Assembly: GCA_037178855.1 (NCBI GenBank)
Contig: JASJZC010000003.1
Span: 186,001 to 250,000, forward strand
Direction of reading: 5' to 3'
DNA from: Oscheius sp. JU75
Lineage: Eukaryota > Nematoda > Chromadorea > Rhabditida > Rhabditidae
Length of the DNA: 64,000 bases
Positions within the stretch are counted from its first letter, which is position 1, and each line of letters begins with the position of its first letter. The translations under genes and the position numbers were made by a program. The notes beneath the pieces are model-generated. The model searched no databases. It worked only from the letters and a program-made list of their open reading frames with translations, and was not told the origin of the DNA. Below are positions 55,405 through 64,000 of the stretch, piece after piece.

Positions 55405-58400
55405 CAAACCATCTGAAATCATGACTGTTTGTTGTCGTTGTAAGAGAGAAAATATAGAAGAAGTTTTTAATAAGTGTCAGGGACATTTACAGAAACAGAG
55501 TGTCTTGCTTTTTAACGTCTACATGGTAGTCTACTCACTGTTTTTGAACTACCGAAGGTAGCAGGTAGTTTGAATAAGCACCCCGGGAGGGAGAACCAGT
55601 CGGCCGACCGAATAATATGCCTTGCCACAGTCAAACAGATCAACATCACAAAGTTTTTCTAAGAAATGGGCAAGAAACTAACTTGAGGAGAGGAACTGTT
55701 TCTGTGGACGAGAGCACATGGGCCTGGAGGGGGACGTTTAATGACTGTCTCTGCACTGACAGTGGAAACTTTTGAAACTTTTTTTTATGATGTAGTTAGA
55801 AGTTTTTTTTACACTTTTTTGGGAGAACAATAGTGTAAAAACAATATTTTTGTGTAAGACGAAAAGAAAAAGTCGTAAGAGGTAAACAAGCAAAGTACAT
55901 ATGTTTAAAAAAAAGTTTTTTTGCAATAAAAGTGTAGCCGAAGAAGAGAGACAGAGTCACGGAGAGACAGGAAGACAGACAAGGAAAAACCAGACAAAAC
56001 TGTAATATCCAGAAATTGACGTGATTGAACCAAAAATATTGACCAATTTCTCAAACTGTACGGGGCAGGACACCTGGAGTCGGTGTCATAAATTGTAAAC
56101 AGACAGCGATTATGTTAAACGCCCCTTTTTAACCGTTCTTTTGGCACGTAAACTACTGAAAATGGCTTATAATAAGAATTAGGAGACCGCTTGACCCTCC
56201 ACTGGGACAATGGCAACAGCTGTGAAGGTGCTGCCATCGACGTGCAGCTGTCAGTAGAACAAAAAGCCCTGAAAAGTCCGAAAATCGCCTGTTTTTCGGT
56301 CCAGTTTGAAAAGAGAAAGCATGCGAACACGCCGGGAGAGAAGGCGAAAGCTACGAAGCGAATGCTGGGGATTTGGAACAAGCCATACGACCGATAAGCA
56401 ACTGATCGGGCGAGAGAGGGGAATCGATAAGCTCGCTTGAATAACGAGCCCTGGGGAGGAGATAAGAAGAGGGTTTGAAACGGGAAGGTTGTAAAAGAGA
56501 TAAGAAAAATATATTCCTATTTACCTGTCTCTGTCTCTCTGTCTCTCTGTTCCTTTGTCTCTTTCTCTCTCTGTCTCTCAGAAAAACGGTCCCTAATCAT
56601 CGCCATCTATCATAAAATGTTCGAAAAGAAACGCTCAAAATAAAAACCAAAACAGAATGACTCACTCATCGGGAAGCTGTGGCCGCTTGGAACACTTTTT
56701 GAAGCGCAAACACCAGAACCACCGTCGGGAGGGAAGTGCTCGTGCTTTTTAATGATCCACATCACATCCTACGTGTAAGTATCAAACATGCTCACGGCAT
56801 AAAATCACTTCTCAAACTGTTTGACTAGATAAACGTGTGTGCCTTGCATAGCTGGAACTATTAGACTGCTACTGTTCAAACTTTCGAGGTGATAAGAATC
56901 AACGGGAAACTAAGACAAAATCCTTGACCAGACAGATTTTCACCTCTCTCCAACGGCAGACAGCGGGAAGAGGTGTCTCATTTCCTGCTTGAGGTCCTCA
57001 CGGCCGGTCTCTGCAGCCTGGCTATTTGTTTAGACTCTCTCCCAAACCATTCAGAAGAAGAACTCTAAACTCTTTTTCACACTCCTAGACAAGCAGAGAG
57101 GTGGCGAGATGGGCACTTCCGGACTTTTGTTTTGATCGTGGTCAAGACTCTTCAACGAGCCAGAGAGGCGGAGAGACAAAGAGATAGAAAGACAGAGGCA
57201 CAGTCGACAGGTATCCTTGTCTGCAAGATAGCTCCCTGGTTTCCCAAAACCGTTCTCCCTTCTTCCCTAACACACTCTCACACAAGCTGTCATCACTTGA
57301 GAGCAAGGGGGACGCTCTCAAGAGGACGGCGGTTAGCAGGCAAGGACACGCGCTCCTGTGTCCCTCTCTCTCTGTAAGTGGACATATTCACACTTTTTGA
57401 ATGTAGAAGATAATAGAATAGGCAGCTATAGCCAGACATGTAAAAAATAAGAGGTCAGGCAATGGGAGAAGGCAAAAAACTGGGTCGGGCAGTTTTGCTG
57501 TGCGGTTAGCAGGTAAGTTTTGACCTTGGAGTTGATAGGGGGAAGAATAGCAGTTTGTAGAGATGATTTTCCAAGTTTTTCGTCTTTTTTATGCCCCTGG
57601 ACAGTTTACTTGGAAACCACGCACTTTTTGACCAGAAAGACAGCATTTTTTGGCATTAAAGCTTTGAAATTTTGGTGTGCCCTGGAATGTTTGGGTGACA
57701 AGACCTTGGGGAAGGGTACGGGAGGAACTGTAAGCTGCTAGAGGACGTACGGTTTAACTGTCCAGGTTATGGCCTGAAGCAATAAACTATAAATATCTAA
57801 CTGTGGAGTATATGAACAGCTAAACCTGAAGTTACAAGCCATATAAAGACAGAATATGAAAATTGGTGTGGAAAAGAGGTCTGTCTGCCGAGGCAGTTTT
57901 CTAATTGTCATCCACTTGTTGGCCTCCAACAATAACGGAGAGAGTGAGACAGGGAGAGGTGGAAGGACGTGTCAAGAACAAATATGGGGACCCACTTTTC
58001 TCCCATCCAACAAATCCAATAGGGATAGTGAATGGGCCTGATTGTTTGAAATTGAAACGTGGGAAAAGTGAGTCGCAAAGTGAGAGAGGATTATCTTGCG
58101 TGGCGACGGCTGCACAAGCCAACAGCGCTGCCAGGAGTCGGATAGCGGTGTTGAACAACCGGGGAAATGTCACAATCCACAGAAATGGGAAGATCTTGAA
58201 CCTGACTCTCCTCAAGAGTTCAACAAAGGGTAACTATAGGCTTACGGGAGAGTCAATGAACCAGCTCAGCCGGTTTTGCGGTCTATGTCCTATCCGGTCA
58301 AATCTCGCCAATAAATCGTAATTGGCCTCCTCCCATGGAGGGAATCACTGAGAGACTGGTTTGTATACTTTGGTCTGGTTTGAACTTAAACAAAAAACGA

Positions 58401-60120
58401 CCTCAGGTATTCCAAACGCTAGGACTGAACGGAAAAGGACTGTCTCTCTGTACCTGCTCAAGGTCTTAAGATCAAAATGGCTAAAGAAGGAAGAAAAAAA
58501 GGATCAACTTTTCTATCAAAAAGCTAGGAATAGACCAGGAAACAGTTTTATACGTATTCCAAGGCTATTTTGACTTGTATGTCCTTGACTCATACCCCTT
58601 CTATTGAAGTTTCGGAGCCACGGTGCAGGTGATTCAGACTCTTCGGGAAAAGACGAAAGAAAGGGGAAGAAACAGCCAAGAATTGGGAAGCACAGCCATA
58701 TTTTTGAACAAAAGACTATGAGAATGTCACATATACTCGTGGAAGAAGATCTACGAAGGCTGTGGGAATAGGAAGAGCCGTTGGTAGCAACGAAAAACTT
58801 TTAGAGCTGTCAGTGCCAAATGGTTCCTTCCCCTCTCTCCTCCCACAAGCCCTCAAAAGGTAAACACAGCCGGCGGCTAAATAACGCGAACACGTAGTGG
58901 GAAGCCACCCTGTCCCGTCTCTTTCGGTGTTAGCTCAGGCCAATGGGAGAGGAGAGGACACGTAGTTATGATCGGGATAATGACTGTATTGTATTGAACT
59001 GGTTGGGAAGGACCCATTGAAGAGAGGATGGTGGGAATCATTGGATAGAGAGACAGAGAGATAGGCATAGGGGCTCAAAGAGAACGCCATGCATTAAAAA
59101 GTATCCCGAATCTGGCTGGCAAATATCTCAACGTGGCTTAGACGGGTTCAGTGCCAAATATTCGTGGATTTTCCGGTCAGAGCTGAACAAATAACGGAAA
59201 TAAATTGGCGCTTTGAGAATTTTTGACCGGGAAACACATTTATATCATTGCTTGAGAAAAACACACGAAAAGCAGAGGAATGTCTTAAAACGAGAAAGCT
59301 TTTAAATGAAAAAGAAGTGTGTAATATTACCGTCTTTATACTTTTTCAAGGCCATAAAACAAAATGGGACATGAATAATTGACAGGACGGGAGGTGTCAT
59401 AACGCCTCCGCCGGTCCGAATAGCTTAGAGGTCGGCAAACCGGCCAGAGGCCGGTTGCGCGTTGACCGCAGTCAGCCGTTCCTTGCCCCCCGAGTGGAGC
59501 CTCGTTTTCGGGCTCACGCCACAGAGTCAGCTCGGCCGCAGTTGCCGCACGCGACGTGAGAGCCTATCCTCTCATAGTTTATGTGCCCGCCAAGGTCATT
59601 TTGAGAGGGCTTGCGGGAGAGGAGCAGGTGCTTTTGACAGAACAAATTATGGAAAATTTAAATTTGAGGCATGCCGAGCATGAATGCGAGTCTATTAGAG
59701 TCACAAATTTATGGCCGTTGTCAAGGAAACAGCAAGACTTTTATCTAGGATTTTTCAAAAAATACATTAGAGACTATCCAAAGGGCAAATGTGTAGCCGG
59801 CTTTAGCCTTTGAACAAGGAAAGTTCCTCTCTTAGCCCGAGACATAGCACCCAGGAGCAAAAATCTTCTGTCACCTTGTCTCTCTGTCCCCTAGACTGAA
59901 TCTTTTCACCGTTCCTATTATTTTTCTACACAATTCATATGATTCATCAACCGTAAAAGCTGCTCAAAAATAGAGCACGGTTCTTATCTGAAGAGGTGTT
60001 GTTTACCTTAGAAAAACTGATAAAAGGCCCCCCTGAGAGTATTGGAGTTTTTCTGTCACTAAGACGTCAAGAATCTGTCTGTACTGAGACTATTCGGTCA
60101 ATTTCCTACTAATAGTATCG
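55405..60120. other. 4.7-kb region with little coding content
   Basis: No supported multi-exon gene. Degenerate gagacagag tracts occur near 55950 and 57170, ctctgtctctctg near 56530. One doubtful short frame at 59.6 kb is listed separately. Confidence 0.45.
59556..59813 (+). CDS. doubtful 85-codon frame
   Basis: A single open frame (MRAYPLIVYVPAKVILRGLA ... FYLGFFKKYIRDYPKG) ends FSL. Codon use looks protein-like and it contains LAGEEQVLLTEQIMENLN, but there is no domain, splice context or trans-splice acceptor. It could be a fragment of a lost gene. Confidence 0.2.
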   Translation: MRAYPLIVYVPAKVILRGLAGEEQVLLTEQIMENLNLRHAEHECESIRVTNLWPLSRKQQDFYLGFFKKYIRDYPKGKCVAGFSL

Positions 60121-60841
60121 ATGACCAGCTATCCTCCCGGAACTGGATGCCTCTGCTGGTCAGCTAGGGTGAGTTGAGAGTTGGAACCTTTGCTTCGGAA
60201 CAAGTAATGTCTAATGTTACAACTTCCAGAACTGTCTCATGCTATGGACCGGTCTCAGCATAGCGTTGACCTCTCTCGGAGTCATTCTCTCCTTCGCCAC
60301 CGGCGAATGGACATTCAGCAATAGTAATGAAGTTGTTAGCTTCATAACAGCGGTCATTAGTGTAGATTTTGACTGTCAATTTCACAAAACTAAGATTTTC
60401 AGATAGGTGTCTGTTTATTTGTATTTTTGGCAGCTGCCCTGAAAAGGAAGACCCTTTTAAAAGTTGGATTCTTTCTTATTGTGAGTCACGATGAAGTTAG
60501 AAACAGATAGGCAGAGAGCACAGTGACCCAGACAGAGGCAGAAAGATTTAACTTCAACTTTGCTTTCAGATTATGAACATTTTGGCACTTATAGTCGGCT
60601 GCATTCTGTCAATACTGATAGTCACTGGCTCAATTGGAAATCTCTACTTTACGAACAAGGGAGGAGCTATAGCCTTTCTTGTCATTTTCTATATCGTAGC
60701 TATTTTTGGTAGGGAGTCCTTCATTATTTGTTAAACAATAGTTTAGTGCAATGCCTTCTAGCCTGGACGATTCGTCGAACTATCAAAGAAATCAATCTCG
60801 ACGTCTACAATCTACCAAGTCATAATCCGTACCAAGCATAA
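60121..60841 (+). CDS. four-helix membrane protein, unknown family
   Basis: Five exons: 60121-60168, 60230-60359, 60407-60480, 60570-60708, 60762-60841; 156 residues. MTSYPPGTGCLCWSARN is followed by four helices: LWTGLSIALTSLGVILSFA, VCLFVFLAAAL, MNILALIVGCILSILIV and IAFLVIFYIVAIFA. The tail NLPSHNPYQA ends at a TAA that overlaps AATAAA. Exon 3 uses the second AG of ttttcagatag; using the first with an alternative donor would also keep the frame. The size and plan resemble small nematode tetraspan proteins, including the 43.7-kb gene. Function unknown. Confidence 0.7.
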
Positions 60842-60956
60842 TAAAGTCTATGTCTCTCTGATTTTCCTCGATCAGAAATTCATACACCCTTTCCCCAGAG
60901 TTGATTCAAGAGTCGGGGCCAACAGCTCAGTCTCTTATCGGCAATCGATGGTTCAG

Positions 60957-62817
60957 ATGACGGCCTCTCTGCGATCACCCGTATCGTCTTTGTACTCTTC
61001 TTACAGCCGACCAACTAGTCTTTTTGGGCATGTTGATGGAATTCTGTTAGTATTTGTAGTTTCAGTGCTGATTTCTGTGCCAGGTGCCATGGTGTTTTCG
61101 GCACGGATGAGATCCATATGGCTGTGGAGAATACACGCTGGCATCAGGACTGCTTCCGGTACTTTTCCAATTTTTCGAACATTCTTTTCTTTCAGATGTG
61201 CCCAATGCTTCTGTCCGCTAAATGGAGAGATTTACTACTTTTTTGAAGGCCGTCTATATTGTAAGCACGACTTCGAGATCCTTTATTCACCGGTTTGCAC
61301 TGCATGTTGTGGGTTTTCCAATCTGCCCAAATAGATAGTTTCAGCCCAATACGTTGTCGGTGTCGTGAAAAAAGCTCTCAACAAATCCTATCATTCACAT
61401 TGTTTCAATTGCTCGGATTGTGGTTCCTCGCTGGAAGACGGGGTTTGGAACAATGATGGTCGACCGACGTGCAAACAATGCTACGATAAGATACCGAAGA
61501 AAGCCTACTATATTTGTACACAATGTGAGTGTCTCTCTGTCTCCATCTGAACCGTGACTTTCTAGGCAAGCGGCCAATAGACGACGAAGACCTTCTCCGT
61601 CGTGGACACGACTTTTTCCACGCCTGTCATTTCGACTGCAGTGAGTGCAAAACTACTCTCACGAAGACAGCAAGAGAACTCCGTGGGAAGCTCTACTGTC
61701 CTCGATGCTACGACACCAAATGTGATGTTTGTGCCGGTTGCAGGAAGGTGATTGATCCACAGGAGGAGAGGAGCATCTTCGTTCTCGACAAACATTACCA
61801 TGTCGAAGTTTCTGATCACCTCGAACTCCAAAATCATCTCAATTTCAGCATTTCCGCTGCTACGACTGCGGGAAACAGTTTCTCGGTCAGGAACACTTTG
61901 AGAAGAACAAGAATGCTTTTTGTAAGGACTGCTTTGTGGAGGTAGGGAAGCGGTTATCCTTTTTTGTGCGTGAGGAAGTTGTATCCGGTGTAGTGGTACG
62001 CAGATGGAGGGGGTGGCGCCACAGTTGGACCGAATTGCTGGAAACCGAATTGGAATGTCTTCATCTCTCTTACTCTAAAGCGCAACAATGTCTGTCTGTA
62101 CGTAAGCACCGCGGCGGCGGGAGATGCAGCACAGCCGCTCCCCTCAGCTCAGCGGGTAGCGCGCCGGGCTTTGAATCTAAGCAATATGGGTTCTATCTCT
62201 GTCGATGTTTCAAAGACGGCTGATTGCTAAAGTACTTACCTGAACCTGTCGCTCGTGCTCCTCCTTCATGATAGATTCTATACTCTTTCCTTTAGGGAAA
62301 GATTTCACTTTCATATCCAGGAAGTCCAGTCGGAAAGGGTCGTGTAGGCCCAGAACGGCCGCAGAGAGGAGGAGCAGTAGGCAAAGGCACCGCATTAAAG
62401 TGATGGATTAGCGCATCCGAAACGGCAGGTGGATATAAAATGGTCTGTTCAAACAGAACGTGTCAGAAAAAAGTGGGGAATCGTCAATGATCAGGGCGGA
62501 AGTTCATGGTCAATTCAGCACCACAAACCAAGACACAAACCAGGGTGGGAGAACGTAGTATTTTCCAGCGATACGGTGACTACTGCTTCCTCTGCCAGAC
62601 AGGCTTAACTGGGACGAGTGTTCGTCTCTTTGGAAAAGGATGGTGTGCTGGATGCTACTCCTGTTGGATATGTTACACCAAGTTGTCCCACAAGTAAGCA
62701 AAAGTGACATACTTTTCGAAAGCTTATAGGGATAAGGTCCTGGATTACGATCTTAAGCCGGTCTGCAAGAAATGCTCCAAGAACAAGAACTTCCAAAAGA
62801 GTCTTGAGAATAAATAA
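60957..62817 (+). CDS. unc-97: PINCH/UNC-97-like LIM protein
   Basis: Eight exons: 60957-60991 (5' end provisional), 61066-61158, 61196-61308, 61345-61524, 61566-61807, 61849-61941, 62569-62693, 62730-62817; about 322 residues (human LIMS1 325). Five LIM domains: CARC ... WHQDCFRCAQC ... CKHD; VCTAC ... HSHCFNCSDC ... CKQCYD; ICTQC ... HACHFDCSEC ... CPRCYD; CAGC ... HYHVEHFRCYDC ... CKDCF; CFLC ... CAGCYSCWIC ... CKKC. The end is KSLENK, with AATAAA formed by the last two codons and TAA. PINCH joins integrin-linked kinase and parvin at integrin adhesions; in worms UNC-97 is in muscle dense bodies. The exon 1 donor is ambiguous (gtactc or gtcttt both keep phase). gttcag directly before the ATG suggests trans-splicing. 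Intron 6 (61942-62568) hosts an antisense gene. Confidence 0.93.
61954..62395 (-). CDS. small secreted peptide gene nested in PINCH intron
   Basis: Two exons, 62395-62240 and 62037-61954, phase-0 junction; 79 residues. A clear signal peptide MRCLCLLLLLSAAVLG is followed by LHDPFRLDFLDMKVKSFPKG, SIESIMKEEHERQVQ, and after the intron FGPTVAPPPPSAYHYTGYNF and LTHKKG. KGK and KK are possible prohormone processing sites, so a neuropeptide-like or cuticle-linked product is possible, but neither is shown. It lies wholly within the sixth PINCH intron on the other strand. Its own intron contains a tRNA-like relic. Confidence 0.7.
62138..62205 (+). repeat. tRNA-like relic
   Basis: cagctcagcgggtagcgc (A-box), ggctttgaatctaag and gggttctatctctg (B-box) at tRNA spacing. 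Stems are imperfect. Located in the intron of the nested peptide gene. Confidence 0.45.
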
Positions 62818-63141
62818 TGCCATTTTGTGCAGAGAAAGTGAAACGAAGTGGAAAGTGAAAAGTTGCCAGGCCGATTTTCCGGGATGCCTCTGTGGAAACT
62901 ACACGGAGAGACCTTTCTATCTCTATTTCTGAAAGTGCCTGTGCCTGAAAATTGAAACAGTTGACACCAACATAATTGACTCTGACTCATTCTCATCATA
63001 TTATTTCTCTTCTCAGTTGACCATTTTTGAATTTCTAACCTGGCGATAAAAATTTATAAGACGGGGAGATATAGAAAGCTAACGAACAGCTCTTGAAGAA
63101 CAGAGCTTCAACTAAGGCTCTTTCTACAAGAATGCTGTTCC

Positions 63142-63711
63142 ATGACAGGTTCTTTCTCACAAGCAGGGTACGTCGACAGATTTCTACTGACTCCGTTTCT
63201 TCAGACCAATCTCCGTCTCGCAGCCTTTGTTCTGATGCTGCCATCTCTTGTAGCAGCCAGTGCTCTTCCCGCGATGAATTGTGACGAGACCATGGGAAGT
63301 GCTCTTTGCTCTCTTAACTCCAATATATACCTTGTCAATATAGGATTAGACAAAAATTTCATGAAGTTTCAGTGTGCCATCGGACTTCTGACAATCGCGA
63401 TTGCTTGCTTTGGCAAGAAGGAAGGCTACCGGGGGATGCATCTGAACATTCGAAATGCACATTCTTTTCGGATTTATTATCACTACTGGTTAAGTTTTAA
63501 CAGTACGACACTTCCGGTAAATCAGTTCTCATGCTCAGCATCTCACTGACAGAATGTCTCGTCGGAATTGATATTACAGAGAAGACGCCGAAGGGATTTA
63601 TTATGGCGGAGACGGAAAGAGAACGGCATAATTATTGCCGTAGAACATTGGATACAGATTTTTCAGTTACGCTGTGCTTTGGTGTCTTCCATGAAGGTCG
63701 GAAGATCATGA
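63142..63711 (+). CDS. possible secreted or membrane protein, unknown
   Basis: Two exons, 63142-63516 and 63553-63711, phase-0 junction; 177 residues. A hydrophobic stretch (LAAFVLMLPSLVAASALPA) about 25 residues from the start may be a signal anchor. A second follows (CAIGLLTIAIACFG), then KKEGYRGMHLNIRNAHSF. The second exon is strongly basic (LILQRRRRDLLWRRRKENG). The first ATG is uncertain, since an acceptor ttcttcag at about 63201 could start the coding exon at TNLRLAAF. It overlaps the antisense gene at its 3' end by 49 bp. No known family. Confidence 0.4.
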
Positions 63712-64000
63712 ACGCAGATGGTCATGGCATCCAGCTTGTCTTCCAGCTGCTGATCAATGAGAGCACTGCGGAGCTCGAAGGTCAGGATTAGTTGAACTGA
63801 AAATTGTGTCAACATCTCTAAGAGACAGAGAGGGACTCACCCATGACAGTCAGACCCAGAAAGAAAACCAGGTGACCAGCATTGCTTTTCTCGCCGTTAA
63901 AGTCAAAGGCCACTGCGAAGTAGTAAGTCGTGGCATTGACCAGGCAGGACATCAGAAGAGCGATCAGGACCACATTGGTGATGTAAGCGACACGCATGAA
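63663..64000 (-). CDS. membrane protein, 3' part only (continues past window)
   Basis: Two exons are visible: 64000-63841 (open to the window edge) and 63796-63663, joined in phase 1. They read RVAYITNVVLIALLMSCLVN, ATTYYFAVAFDFNGEKSN, LVFFLGLTVMVQLILTFEL and a hydrophilic end LEDKLDAMTICVHDLPTF followed by KAQRN. At least two helices are seen. The layout resembles the four-helix proteins at 43.7 and 60.1 kb. The 5' part is outside the window. Confidence 0.65.

Noticed and set aside
17226-62205. Functional tRNA genes at 17.2, 19.3, 21.2 and 62.1 kb
   Set aside because: A- and B-box words are present, but acceptor and T stems do not pair; they are better explained as tRNA-derived repeats.

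Overview
The window looks like nuclear DNA of a nematode. Protein-coding genes are split by short introns (many 36-60 bp) with GT donors and TTTTCAG-type acceptors. Several start codons sit 0-8 bases after an isolated acceptor, as expected for spliced-leader trans-splicing. The gene set (DUOX maturation factor, a five-LIM PINCH/UNC-97 protein, small secreted and four-helix membrane proteins) fits a worm. The species cannot be named from the sequence. All gene models below were spliced by hand with the reading phase checked at each junction.

Layout. 1-5.5 kb: two decayed genes around a secreted Cys/Gln-rich protein gene, plus a perfect 61-bp inverted repeat. 5.6-17.5 kb: a conserved housekeeping block with Pelota (minus), an ABHD11-like hydrolase (plus) and NOP14 (plus). 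NOP14 intron 8 (4.2 kb) contains an antisense small membrane-protein gene, a DNA transposon encoding a 659-residue PHD-finger protein, and a foldback element. 18.1-20.3 kb: DUOX maturation factor (minus). 20.4-31.9 kb: a gene-poor stretch of SINE copies, tRNA-like relics, foldback elements and simple repeats. 31.9-33.5 kb: sedoheptulokinase, followed by an inverted copy of part of its own exon 6. 34.5-43.4 kb: a cluster of related membrane-protein genes and relics, including two tandem paralogues each built of two homologous halves. 43.7-51 kb: a four-helix membrane protein and two secreted-protein genes amid repeats. 51.2-55.4 kb: an arrestin-domain protein and core 1 beta-1,3-galactosyltransferase, converging. 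55.4-60.1 kb: mostly empty. 60.1-64 kb: a small membrane protein, PINCH with a secreted-peptide gene nested in an intron, and two overlapping opposite-strand genes at the right edge.

No operon or shared pathway links the named genes; they are individual eukaryotic loci (ribosome rescue, ribosome biogenesis, sugar phosphorylation, O-glycosylation, ROS production at the surface, muscle adhesion). The most novel material is the duplicated eight-helix gene pair at 34.5-39.1 kb, the sedoheptulokinase inverted duplication, the tRNA-derived SINE family with head-to-head dimers, and a foldback family with a conserved core.
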